From contig NZ_BOPG01000024.1 in the NCBI RefSeq assembly GCF_016863635.1, positions 186,001-250,000 on the forward strand: 64,000 bases of DNA, written 5' to 3'. The position numbers and the translations under genes were made by a program. The notes under the pieces are model-generated. The model was not told where the DNA came from and searched no databases. It was given only the letters and a program-made list of their open reading frames with translations. Source of the stretch: Virgisporangium aurantiacum (GTDB lineage Bacteria > Actinomycetota > Actinomycetes > Mycobacteriales > Micromonosporaceae). Shown one piece after another: positions 16,978 to 25,197 of the stretch. Numbering within the stretch: position 1 is the stretch's first letter; each line of letters opens with the position of its first letter.

Positions 16978-17731
16978 GCGCGTCGGCCAGCTCCGCGGGA
17001 CGGCTCAACGCGACGAGGTGACCACCCGGCAGCACACGCGGTGTGACGCCGAGCCGCTCCCGCGCCACCCGGGCCTGGAACCCGGCCGGGAAGAACCGGT
17101 CCTCGCGCGCGACCAGCACCTCGGTCGGCACGTCGGGCCACGCGGCGAGCGGCCACGGCTCCCCGAACGGCGCGCCCGACTGCGCCGGGTCGCCGGCCGC
17201 CATCGCCTCCGTGACCACGTCGTCCGGGACGTCGTGGAAGAAGTAGACCAGCGGATCGAACGGCCCGTCGGGGTCGCGCCCCTCGTCGACGTCGCACGCC
17301 CGGCGGGCCTCCTCCTGCCCGGTGTTCACCCACCAGGCACCGCCGGTCTCGCCGGGCGCGGGGATCATCGCGTTGAGCAGCACGATCCGCGCCGCGCCCA
17401 GCCGGGTGCCGACCATCGGTGCCGTGAGCCCACCCATCGACTGCCCCACGACGACGAGATCCCCGGCGGCGGCGCCGGCTCCGCCGTTCGCGGCGCGTGT
17501 TCCGCCGTTCGCGGCGCTGCCCGCGGTTCGGGGCGCCTCCTGAGCCGCCCAGCCCGCTTCCTCCGCGGCCCGCACGGCGGCAGCGGTGTACTCCGCCAGG
17601 CCGGCGCTGTCGTCGGCGGCCGGCAGGTCGACGGCGATCGCCTCGTGGCCACGCCGGCGCAGTTCGGGAACCAGCCGGTGCCAGTACCAGGCGGCGCCAC
17701 CCGCACCGGGGATCAGCAGGAAGGTCGTCAT
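16961..17731 (-). CDS. Alpha/beta hydrolase
   Basis: A 256-residue hydrolase of the AB_hydrolase_6 type. It shows the N-terminal LLIPGAGGAAWYWHRLVPEL, the nucleophile elbow GQSMGG (serine at about residue 98), an acid in LVAREDRFFP and the catalytic histidine in PGGHLVALSRP. An Ala/Gly-rich insert (AANGGTRAANGG) before the elbow is low-complexity and unusual. The gene diverges from an HxlR-type repressor with a palindrome between them, so it is the likely regulated target, perhaps acting on a small ester or lactone signal. Confidence 0.87.
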   Translation of the reverse strand: MTTFLLIPGAGGAAWYWHRLVPELRRRGHEAIAVDLPAADDSAGLAEYTAAAVRAAEEAGWAAQEAPRTAGSAANGGTRAANGGAGAAAGDLVVVGQSMGGLTAPMVGTRLGAARIVLLNAMIPAPGETGGAWWVNTGQEEARRACDVDEGRDPDGPFDPLVYFFHDVPDDVVTEAMAAGDPAQSGAPFGEPWPLAAWPDVPTEVLVAREDRFFPAGFQARVARERLGVTPRVLPGGHLVALSRPAELADALTAPS

Positions 17732-17740
17732 GGTGCGAAG

Positions 17741-17760
17741 TTAGCACCATGCGGTGCTAA
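17741..17760. promoter_or_regulatory. Palindromic operator for the HxlR-type regulator
   Basis: TTAGCACC, spacer ATGC, GGTGCTAA: a perfect 8-bp inverted repeat, with an overlapping second pair GGTGC (17732-17736) and GCACC (17744-17748). It fills the 40-bp space between the divergent hydrolase (start 17731) and regulator (start 17772). HxlR regulators bind such palindromes; here binding would block both promoters. Confidence 0.7.
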
Positions 17761-17771
17761 AGTTGTACCCC

Positions 17772-18509
17772 GTGGCGCGAACCTACGACGACCCGTGCGG
17801 CCTGGCCCGCGCGCTCGACCTCATCGGCGAACGCTGGGCGCTGCTCGTCGTCCGCGAGTTGCTGCTGGGTCCGAAACGCTTCTCCGACCTGCGGCGCGGG
17901 CTGCCCGGCGCCAGCCAGAGCATGCTCACGTCGCGCCTTGCCGACCTCGAGGCCGCCGGTGTGCTGCGCCGCCGGCACCTCTGGCCGCCGGTGGGCACCT
18001 CGGTGTACGAGTTGACCGACCAGGGGCGGGACCTCGAGCCGGCCCTGGTGCGGCTGGCCGCGTGGGGCAGCCGGAGCGCGCTCACGTCGTCGGCGGAACT
18101 GAGCGTCGACGCGCTTGCCCTCGCGCTGAAGACCACCTTCGACGCGGGCGCCGCCGCCGGCCTCGACCTCCGGTGCCAGCTCCACCTCGACGGTGACGGC
18201 CTGCTCGTGACCGTCCACGATGGACAGTTGGACGTCACCCGCGGCCGCGACGACGACGCCGACCTCGCGATCGAGACCACCGCGGCCGGGTTCCGCGCCC
18301 TGATCTTCGCCGGCACGACCCTCGACGACGCCGACGCCACCTTCCACGGCGACCGCGACGGGATCGCCCGCGTCCTCGGGCTTTTCCCCCGCCCGACCGT
18401 GGGGCCGACCGTGGGGCCGACCGTGGGGCCGACCGTGGGGCCGACCGTGGGGCCGAACGGAGGGCATGCGCGATCGCGTGTGGATGAACCGGTGGATAAC
18501 TCGGCTTAA
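17772..18509 (+). CDS. HxlR-family transcriptional regulator with SCP2-like C-terminus
   Basis: A 245-residue regulator starting MARTYDDPCGLARALDLIGE at a GTG; an in-frame GTG 18 bases upstream lies inside the operator and is less likely. The winged helix (about residues 5-100) has RWALLVVRELLLGPKRFSDL and LADLEAAGVLRRR, typical of HxlR. A C-terminal domain (about 105-205) resembles a sterol-carrier (SCP2-like) ligand pocket. Near the end lies a run of five identical PTVG units, an unusual low-complexity tail. It is likely the autorepressor acting at the adjacent palindrome. Confidence 0.88.
   Translation: MARTYDDPCGLARALDLIGERWALLVVRELLLGPKRFSDLRRGLPGASQSMLTSRLADLEAAGVLRRRHLWPPVGTSVYELTDQGRDLEPALVRLAAWGSRSALTSSAELSVDALALALKTTFDAGAAAGLDLRCQLHLDGDGLLVTVHDGQLDVTRGRDDDADLAIETTAAGFRALIFAGTTLDDADATFHGDRDGIARVLGLFPRPTVGPTVGPTVGPTVGPTVGPNGGHARSRVDEPVDNSA
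18393..18452 (+). repeat. Five perfect 12-bp tandem repeats (PTVG)n
   Basis: CCGACCGTGGGG is repeated five times without a mismatch inside the 3' part of the HxlR gene, encoding PTVG five times. Perfect identity at DNA level, third bases included, suggests recent slippage and possible length variation among strains. Confidence 0.9.
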
Positions 18510-18541
18510 CCTGGGGGTAACACGAGAGAGTCTGTGGACAA
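18479..18541 (-). promoter_or_regulatory. Cluster of three DnaA-box-like sites
   Basis: Read on the minus strand: TCATCCACA (18479-18487), TTATCCACC (18491-18499) and TTGTCCACA (18533-18541). The last is an exact match to the actinobacterial DnaA box and the first two each differ by one base from TTATCCACA. All three point the same way within 63 bp, overlapping the end of the HxlR gene. No replication gene is nearby. Confidence 0.4.
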
Positions 18542-19188
18542 CCAAAGAATCTCTCGGCTACCCCTTGCGGCGGTGTGTGGTTCGGCGGTAGAAATCTCGC
18601 ACGCCACCAGAGACGGTCACCGGATTCGGCGGAACCCCCTCGGGAAACCGGGAGGAGACCTGAGAATCGGCGGGCATCAGAATCGTGAGAGCGCGCAAGC
18701 GCAGGAACCTTTGTGCTGTCCGCAAGTGGAGACAACCTGGCGAGTCGCCCCCGGGAAAGGCGCCTTCTGGGGAGGCCAACGTCGTGTGCACCGATGTTTG
18801 CCCAGACCCGCCTCACAATCAACGATGGCGTGTTCCGTGGAACTGACGGGCCGAGCAATCGGACTGCTCTCGCGGATCGGCTGAACGACCTGCGCTCGCG
18901 GACTGGGAGACCAGACCGTCGAACGGCGAGCTGAGAAATCGGATCGTTGCGAGACGGCTTGGGATGCCAGACCTGCTGAGAGCGGATCGCGAGGTTGAGA
19001 TGCTGAGGGCGGGCTGAGCGATCGAGCCGCCGGACCCGCAGAACTTTAGAGGCCCTTCCGTCTCATACACGGAAGGGCCTCTTCCCTGTCTCCAGACCGA
19101 GGTCTTCACAACGAGCCGAGTATCACGCACCGGCCCGGCCGACGGCTGACGACACGCCGAACACCAGGTGAAAGCGCGGCGGCGCGGA
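18510..19188. other. Gene-free stretch of about 680 bp
   Basis: I see no protein-like frame. A CGAGAGA/TCTCTCG inverted pair (18523-18529 and 18550-18556) follows the HxlR stop and could be a weak terminator. A strong hairpin at 19048-19082 precedes the end of the opposing operon. The middle 500 bp are unexplained; no known riboswitch, RNase P, tmRNA or 6S core was recognised by eye. Confidence 0.5.
19048..19082. terminator. 14-bp stem bidirectional terminator
   Basis: AGAGGCCCTTCCGT (19048-19061), a 7-base loop, and its exact complement ACGGAAGGGCCTCT (19069-19082). It lies about 100 bp beyond the stop of the minus-strand four-gene operon, where a transcription terminator is expected. There is no long T-run, as is common in high-G+C actinobacteria. 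Confidence 0.7.
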
Positions 19189-21498
19189 TCAGCCGACGGC
19201 CGCCGCGGCGGTGGACAACAATTCGGTGACACTGCCCTCGAAGCCCGACAGCATCTGGATCGCCAGCACCCATGCCTCCGGGTGTCCGTCGACGGTGGAG
19301 CCCACGATCGTCCGCAGCACCCGCAGGCCGTCCTCCGCCACGGCGGACGGAGCCGAACCGAAGACGGCCAGTGCCCACGTCGCACGCGTGTACGTGAAGA
19401 GGTCCGGCCAGCCGATCCGGCCGTCGCCCAGCAGCTCGGCGGCCAGCCGCTGGTGGCCGAAACCCAGCAGGGGCAGCAGTTCGGACACGGGCCGGCCCCG
19501 GCTCAGATCCTGCTCCAGCCAGCTGCCGTGCCGCGCCCGGAACCACGGCGGGCACCCCGGCCGGTCGCTCAGGGACAGCAGCACCCGGTCGGGAAGCGGC
19601 CCGGTGACGCGCTCGTCGGCGATGGCCGCCCAGTGCCAGTCGTGGCTCTCGCGCAGGCGGGCCTGCGTCAGGTTGCGCAGGATTTCGAGCTGTGCCGGCA
19701 GCGACTCGCCCCACATCACCTCGTCGGAAAGCCGTTGGAGAGCCTCGGGTTCGGGCTCGGCGAGCAGGCGCCGCACGCGCGTGGCCACCCGGGCGGACAG
19801 GAACCGGCCCTTCAACGTGGCCGGCCCGTCGGTGGCGGCGAGCAGCTTCTCGACCGCCGGCTGCCCGTGCCGGCGCCAGATGTTCAGCACCAGCCGCAGT
19901 TGCGGGGTCCGGCCGTAGATCACCCGGTGCCGCAGGATGTGCAGTTGCAGTTCGTGGTCGGCGCAGTCGATCGCGTCGCGGGAGTGGTACGGCGACCCGC
20001 CGCTGCCGCCGCTGTAGCCCATCAGGTGCTCGCGCAGCGCCGGGTCGAGCGGAACGGGTTCGATGCGGCCGGGCGTGAACGGCCGCTGCGACAGGATGCG
20101 GGCGCGCAGGTTCATCGGGATGTCGTCGGCCCGGAACAGCTGCCCGTTGACCGCCGGGTCGTCGCAGGCGGCCAGCCGCTCGATGACCGCGGGGGCGAGG
20201 TCGCGCCGGCACGACAGCGACCGGCGCAGGGCCGGGTTCGCGCTGCCGACCGCGGCGTCGACCCACTCGTCGCGCCACCGGCCGTGGGCGAGCAGGTCGT
20301 GGATCGTGCGGTCGTCGAGGTGGTCGAACAGGGCCAGGTGCGCGGCGACCGGAGCGGCGTCGAGGAGGACGAGGAACGCCGCCCGGGTGCCGCTCACACC
20401 CTTGCGGGCCTGGAGGTCGGGCAGCGGACGGGCGTCGGGCCACGCCGTGGGCGCGGCGCCGGAGGTGACGTCGTTGAGCAGGTCCACGGTGGACCCCCGG
20501 TGGCTCCGCAGCCGGCCACGCACCGCCGTCCACCGGGCGACGTCGGTTCCCAGCCGGTCGGCCACCTGCCACGGCAGTTCGTCGAGGACCACGCGGCACC
20601 GGTACGCCGCGTCGAGCACCGCGGCCGCCGGCGTCGCCCGCAGCAGGTCACCGGCCGGCAGCCCGGCGCGGACCGCGCGTTCGGCCCGGTGGCGCGCGGC
20701 CGCCGCCGGGGTCTTCGGCGGGAACGGCGTCGCGATCAGGCGCGGGGTGGGGTGCGCGACCTCCGCGACCGCGACCGGATGCGCGGCGATCAGCGCCGCC
20801 ACGAGGTGCTCCGGGCAGCCCGGATGGCCGGCCACCGCGGCGGCCGCCGCCGGACCGAACGGCTCCGCGCGGTGGGCCGCCAGGATCCGCTCCCAGTCGA
20901 GGTCGGTGCGCCAGCCCAGCTGTTCCGGGCACGGTCGCGTGCGCAGTTCCTCGATGGCGCCGGCCGTTCCCTCCGCGTCCGCGACCGGACCCGGGTCGCC
21001 GGGCGAGACGCAGAACTCGGCCCGCAGCCGTTCGGCCCGGGTCAGCTCCGCGCCGGCGTGCTCCAGGACGTGCCGTGCCAGCTCGGGGAACGGGCTGACC
21101 ACGGCGGCCCGCAGGCGGCCGACCTCGGTGCAGTCGAGCATCTTCCCGACGGTTCCGGTCCACGCCGGATCGCCGGGCCGGGCCGCGGCGAACACCGCGC
21201 GCCGGTCGCGCAGCGGCCAACCGTACGGGCCGCGGTCGGGGGCCTGGAACGCCACCACGGCGTTGCCGCTCGCGGCCAGCCGCTCGCGCAGCGCGGTGGT
21301 CATGCGGTGCTCCTGGTCGCACACGGCGACGATCAGCTCGTCGCGCCCGGACGCCAGGATCGCGTCGACGAGTTCGACCGGCAGCGTCGGCGCGCTGCTC
21401 CGCACGGTCCACCGCAGGTCGTTCCCCAGCGCCGAGACCTGGCGGTCCCACGACTGCGGCCCGGCCCCGCGCAGCAGCCACGCCAATGCGTCGAGCAT
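19189..21498 (-). CDS. Large helical solenoid protein in AAA-vWA operon
   Basis: A 769-residue protein with no recognised catalytic domain. It is rich in short helical pairs with the flavour of LRV/HEAT-type repeats, for example AGHPGCPEHLVAALIAAHP, RRDLAPAVIERLAACDDP and SDRPGCPPWFRARHG. It has no signal peptide or membrane segment. Its ATG overlaps the ATPase stop (ATGA), so it is produced together with the ATPase and the vWA protein. A role as substrate-recognising or scaffold subunit of that complex is inferred from the operon. It is the last gene before a strong terminator. Confidence 0.75.
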   Translation of the reverse strand: MLDALAWLLRGAGPQSWDRQVSALGNDLRWTVRSSAPTLPVELVDAILASGRDELIVAVCDQEHRMTTALRERLAASGNAVVAFQAPDRGPYGWPLRDRRAVFAAARPGDPAWTGTVGKMLDCTEVGRLRAAVVSPFPELARHVLEHAGAELTRAERLRAEFCVSPGDPGPVADAEGTAGAIEELRTRPCPEQLGWRTDLDWERILAAHRAEPFGPAAAAAVAGHPGCPEHLVAALIAAHPVAVAEVAHPTPRLIATPFPPKTPAAAARHRAERAVRAGLPAGDLLRATPAAAVLDAAYRCRVVLDELPWQVADRLGTDVARWTAVRGRLRSHRGSTVDLLNDVTSGAAPTAWPDARPLPDLQARKGVSGTRAAFLVLLDAAPVAAHLALFDHLDDRTIHDLLAHGRWRDEWVDAAVGSANPALRRSLSCRRDLAPAVIERLAACDDPAVNGQLFRADDIPMNLRARILSQRPFTPGRIEPVPLDPALREHLMGYSGGSGGSPYHSRDAIDCADHELQLHILRHRVIYGRTPQLRLVLNIWRRHGQPAVEKLLAATDGPATLKGRFLSARVATRVRRLLAEPEPEALQRLSDEVMWGESLPAQLEILRNLTQARLRESHDWHWAAIADERVTGPLPDRVLLSLSDRPGCPPWFRARHGSWLEQDLSRGRPVSELLPLLGFGHQRLAAELLGDGRIGWPDLFTYTRATWALAVFGSAPSAVAEDGLRVLRTIVGSTVDGHPEAWVLAIQMLSGFEGSVTELLSTAAAAVG

Positions 21499-23285
21499 CA
21501 GGCGTCCGCCCGCAGCCGCGCCATCCGCGCGACCGCCTCGACCCAGACCTTCTGTTTCTCCGGCGCCTGGCCGACCAGGTAGGTGGCCCGCAGCTTCGGC
21601 GGCAGGTACCGCAGCAGGCGCGCCACCACGTCGAGGTGTTCCCGGAGCTGCGAGGCCTCGGCGTTGGCGAGGATCTGGTGGACCAGGTCGGAGTCGCCGG
21701 TGCCCTCGCTGTTGTTCCCGACGGCCGCGCGGAGGCGCTTCTCCCACAGCTCGATCTCCGCGGCGAGGTCACGCAGGCCGGTGGACCGGCCCCCGGCCAG
21801 CCGCGCCTCCAGCCCGACCAGCGGCACCGGCGCGAACTCGCCGTCGCCGAGGTAGATCAGCGCCGACTGCAGCGGCAGGTCGTGACGGTGCAGCTTGATC
21901 ATCCGTTCCAGGGTGCGCTTGCTGACCCAGGCCCGGCCCTCGTCGTCGATGTCGTTCTTCCACCACTCCAGGACGACCTCGGCGGTGGACCCGTAGGTGT
22001 CGATCAGCCACTGGTTGGCGGGGATGTCGTCGGGCGCGACCTCGTAGCTGACCGTGAACCGGCTGGCCTGCGCCAGGTTGTTGCTCGCCACGAGGAGCTT
22101 GCGACCGAGGTGGTACGGCGGGTTCTGCAGCGCCACCTGCGCGCGCAGGTTCTCGATGCGCCGCCCGGCCAGCGTCCACTCCTGGGTGACCTCCATGAGC
22201 TTCGCGAACGTGGACTTGTCCTTCGGCCGGTTGTACTCGTCCCACACGAGGACCTTCGGCTCGTGGCCGAGCAGGCTCCGGGTGAGCAGGGAGCTCAGCG
22301 TGCCGTCGGACCTCGGTACCGGGACGCACAGGTCTTCGACGTTGGTGACGGGCAGCGAGAAGTACACCGGGTTCCGCCCGGTCTCCTCGCGGACCACGTG
22401 CCGGGTGATCTCGGTCTTGCCGCAGCCGGGCGGACCCTGGAGCAGCACCGCCCACCGGCGCCGGATCGCCGCGCGCAGGATACGGCGCACCGGGTCGGCG
22501 ACGCTGTCGGGGTTGGGCACGCCGAGCGCCGTCGCGAACTCGCCGAGGATGTGGTCGGTGCGGTCGGGACCGGGTGACCCGTCGGAGCGCTGCTCGGCGA
22601 GCACCAGCCGGGAGCCGTTGACCAGCGGCAGCCCCCACTTCAGCGGGAAGCCCTCGACGGCGCAGTCGATGACGTGCTGCACCGTGCGCGGTGACAGCAG
22701 CCGCCGCAGGTGCGGGCTCAACCGCGCCCAGGCATGGAACAGGCCGGACAGGTCGCGGCTCGGATAGCGCTCGGACAGGTGCCGCCGCCACGACGTGTCG
22801 TTGGCACCGATGCGGATCGTGGCCATCCGGTCGAGCACGGCCAGGTCGTTGCGCCGGGCACCGACCTCGGACGCCGACTCGTTGTCGGTGAGGAAGACGC
22901 CCACGCAGCCGAGTTCGCGCAGATCGTGCTCGCCGAGCGTCCAGTTGCAGGCGACCTGCATGAGCTGGGACTGGATCGTGTCGCCGGCCTGCAGCGAGTC
23001 GTCGATGACGAGCACGAACCGTTTTCCTGGCCGCAGCTGGTCCATGATCAGCTGTTGCAGTGCGAGCTCGCCGGTGCGGGGGTCGCGCACGGGCGCGTTG
23101 ACGAGCAGGTCGTCGGGCGTGAGGTTCGCCGCGGGCACCAGCACCACGGCGAGATCCGGATATCTCTCCGGGATGTAGCTGAGGAACGTCGAGGTCTTGC
23201 CGATGCCGTGGTCGCCGAAGATCTGCCCGGTCTGGCCGGCGGCGATCATGCCGTCGATGAATTTCTCCAGAACGGAGGCCTCCAT
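21498..23285 (-). CDS. Dual-AAA (MoxR-like) ATPase
   Basis: A 595-residue ATPase with two P-loop modules. The first has Walker A GDHGIGKTS (about residues 24-32) and an acidic VLVIDDSL. The second has GPPGCGKTE near residue 282 and Walker B VLVWDEYNR, resembling MoxR-type AAA domains. The C-terminal 150 residues are helical. The start ATG overlaps the preceding vWA stop by one base (TGATG). MoxR ATPases usually act as chaperone-like remodelers with vWA partners, and that partner is encoded immediately upstream. Confidence 0.85.
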   Translation of the reverse strand: MEASVLEKFIDGMIAAGQTGQIFGDHGIGKTSTFLSYIPERYPDLAVVLVPAANLTPDDLLVNAPVRDPRTGELALQQLIMDQLRPGKRFVLVIDDSLQAGDTIQSQLMQVACNWTLGEHDLRELGCVGVFLTDNESASEVGARRNDLAVLDRMATIRIGANDTSWRRHLSERYPSRDLSGLFHAWARLSPHLRRLLSPRTVQHVIDCAVEGFPLKWGLPLVNGSRLVLAEQRSDGSPGPDRTDHILGEFATALGVPNPDSVADPVRRILRAAIRRRWAVLLQGPPGCGKTEITRHVVREETGRNPVYFSLPVTNVEDLCVPVPRSDGTLSSLLTRSLLGHEPKVLVWDEYNRPKDKSTFAKLMEVTQEWTLAGRRIENLRAQVALQNPPYHLGRKLLVASNNLAQASRFTVSYEVAPDDIPANQWLIDTYGSTAEVVLEWWKNDIDDEGRAWVSKRTLERMIKLHRHDLPLQSALIYLGDGEFAPVPLVGLEARLAGGRSTGLRDLAAEIELWEKRLRAAVGNNSEGTGDSDLVHQILANAEASQLREHLDVVARLLRYLPPKLRATYLVGQAPEKQKVWVEAVARMARLRADA

Positions 23286-24703
23286 CAACGCTCACCGGTG
23301 TGGACGCGGTGGCAGGCCATCGGCGGATCGGCCTGCTCCGGCCACGTGACGCCGCCGTCGGTGATCAGCCAGATCCAGCTCTCCGGATCGCGCGGCTTCA
23401 CGTGCGGGGCGTAGCCGTCGGTGACCATGATGACGGCGTCGGGCCGGCCCTCGATGTGCTTCCCGTCGACCGCCAGCCGCCCCTCGGCGTAGTCGACGAC
23501 GTTCTGGAAGTTGGTTCCGCCGCCGCCCAGCACCCGCTCGCCGGGTGCGAACGGCATGACCTCGCCGTCGAAGCTCACCCACTGCGCGGCGACGCCGTCG
23601 GTCTGCCCGACCAGCGTGGTGAGCCACTCGACCACCGCGTCGGGCATCGACCCGGACGTGTCCATCGCCACCAGCACGACCTTCTCCCGCTCCATTCCCC
23701 GCCGCAGCAGCATCGGTTCGTGCCCCAGGGACAGCAGCACCGCACCGAGCTTCTTCGGATAGACCAGCCGTTCCCCGTCGCGGAGCCGGGACGCCAGCAC
23801 GTCGACCAGCCACCGCTTCCACCAGTCGACCCGGCGGGTCTTCTGCGTCTCGCCGCGCAGCGCCGACAGACCGAGCGATCCCCACATCTTCGAACGCTGG
23901 CCGTCGATCCCGCCGGACCGGGCGGCGAGGTCGAGCAGTTCCTGCCGGGCCCGCGCGTTGCCCGCGTGCGCCTGGCGGGCCACGTCGCTCAGGATCCGCT
24001 CGACGATCCGGGCCACCGTCTCGTCGTCGAGCGGCAGGTCGACCAGCGGCGTCCCGTGCCCTCCGCCGCCGGATCCCAGGCACAGCAACAGGTGCAGGCA
24101 CGGCACCCGGCGCACGATCGGCTCGGCCATCCGCCGCAGTTCGGTGTAGACGCCGAAGTCGGTCTCGACGAACTCGTCGTAGGGGAGCGGCTCGAGCCCC
24201 TGCTCGACGAGGTCGGCGCGGTACTTCTCGTGCACCTCGCGCGGATCGACACCGATCGGCTCGCCGTCGCGCACCGGCAGCGACGGGACGCCCAACCGCG
24301 CCAACGCCACGTGGTTGACGCTGACCTCGATGGCGATGGCGAACACCGGATCGGACCGCAGGGCGGCCTCGGTGTGCAGGTGCCGCTGGATGAGGTGCCG
24401 CGCCTCGTGGAACAGCACGAACTTCACGCCGTCGAGCCCGATGGCGACGAAGAACTCCGGGTTGAACAGCAACGCGCACACGCCGTCGCCCGTCGCGGTG
24501 ACCGCCGCGGTGTCGATCGCGGTGGTGGCGATGTGGTGGTGACACTTCGTGTACAGCCACGAACCGATGACGCTGTTGCCCACCCCGAAGTCGAGCAGCG
24601 CGGCCTCCTTGAGCCGCACCGCTTCCGCGGTGGTTTCGTCGCCGGCGTCGTTGAGCGCGTGCAGCCGCCGACGGTCACCCAGATCGACGACCAGTGAAGT
24701 CAC
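23285..24703 (-). CDS. vWA-like protein with metallopeptidase-type domain (COG3864/DUF2201-like)
   Basis: A 472-residue protein. The N-terminal half carries FHEARHLIQRH, a zinc-metallopeptidase HExxH motif (His99-Glu100, His103), as in the DUF2201 putative metallopeptidase domain. The C-terminal half has the vWA MIDAS motif DTSGSM near residue 345 and GGGTNF further on, a metal-ion adhesion site for protein binding. COG3864-type proteins commonly pair with MoxR-like ATPases. The GTG start is 12 bp after the SRPBCC gene. Whether the peptidase-like site is active cannot be told. Confidence 0.85.
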   Translation of the reverse strand: MTSLVVDLGDRRRLHALNDAGDETTAEAVRLKEAALLDFGVGNSVIGSWLYTKCHHHIATTAIDTAAVTATGDGVCALLFNPEFFVAIGLDGVKFVLFHEARHLIQRHLHTEAALRSDPVFAIAIEVSVNHVALARLGVPSLPVRDGEPIGVDPREVHEKYRADLVEQGLEPLPYDEFVETDFGVYTELRRMAEPIVRRVPCLHLLLCLGSGGGGHGTPLVDLPLDDETVARIVERILSDVARQAHAGNARARQELLDLAARSGGIDGQRSKMWGSLGLSALRGETQKTRRVDWWKRWLVDVLASRLRDGERLVYPKKLGAVLLSLGHEPMLLRRGMEREKVVLVAMDTSGSMPDAVVEWLTTLVGQTDGVAAQWVSFDGEVMPFAPGERVLGGGGTNFQNVVDYAEGRLAVDGKHIEGRPDAVIMVTDGYAPHVKPRDPESWIWLITDGGVTWPEQADPPMACHRVHTGER

Positions 24704-24715
24704 GACGGGAATCTA

Positions 24716-25138
24716 TCAACGGGGTGCGACAGTTCCTCCGCCCGCTTCGAGGGCCTGCCGCATCTCGACGATGCCGCGTTCGACCCGGGCCCGCACCGCG
24801 GGCGCCTGGTCGTGCGGAAGGACATCGGTAACCCACACCAGGCGGCACCGGTTGCCTTCCGGCACCACCTCGAACGCGGCGTGGTGGTAGGTCAGCGGCA
24901 GCCGCTGCCCGTCGACCACCGTGTACGCCATCCGGCGCAGGTCGTGGTCGACGGCCAGGATCAGCTCACCGATCCGCCACCCGTCGGGCATCGTCAGGAT
25001 CCGCGTGTCGCCGTCGATGCGGGCGTCGGCGACCCGGCCGGGCAGCAGCCGACGGTGCACCGCGCCCACGTCGGCGACCGCGTCCCACACCTCGTCGGCG
25101 GAGCGGTCGACGACCGTCTCGACCCGGACCGTTGCCAC
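24716..25138 (-). CDS. SRPBCC-family (START-like) protein
   Basis: A 140-residue helix-grip protein: VETVVDRSADEVWDAVADVGAV at the start, central beta strands, and a long C-terminal helix (VRARVERGIVEMRQALE). This fold binds hydrophobic ligands or acts in polyketide-type chemistry. It is the first gene of the minus-strand run leading 12 bp later into the vWA gene, so it may be co-transcribed with that system or merely adjacent. No catalytic residues can be assigned. Confidence 0.83.
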   Translation of the reverse strand: MATVRVETVVDRSADEVWDAVADVGAVHRRLLPGRVADARIDGDTRILTMPDGWRIGELILAVDHDLRRMAYTVVDGQRLPLTYHHAAFEVVPEGNRCRLVWVTDVLPHDQAPAVRARVERGIVEMRQALEAGGGTVAPR

Positions 25139-25157
25139 CGCCGCACCCTACCCGTAC

Positions 25158-25189
25158 TTGACCTTGACGCATGCGGCAACCTCTAGCGT
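25158..25189 (+). promoter_or_regulatory. Candidate MerR-type promoter with long spacer
   Basis: TTGACC (25158-25163) and TAGCGT (25184-25189) are separated by 20 bp, longer than the usual 17 and typical of promoters activated by MerR proteins. A MerR gene is the second gene of the transcript. The -10 is so close to the ATG at 25198 that the mRNA would be leaderless. Confidence 0.35.
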
Positions 25190-25197
25190 CCGCGTCC

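Noticed and set aside
18393-18452. CRISPR-like repeats
   Set aside because: The units are only 12 bp, directly adjacent without spacers, and in frame within a coding region.
18550-18960. Known structured RNA (RNase P, tmRNA, 6S) in the gene-free stretch
   Set aside because: No recognisable core elements; left as unexplained.
19168-21582. 804-codon plus-strand frame opposite the solenoid gene
   Set aside because: Antisense shadow; the minus-strand frame has overlaps with its operon partners and normal protein composition.
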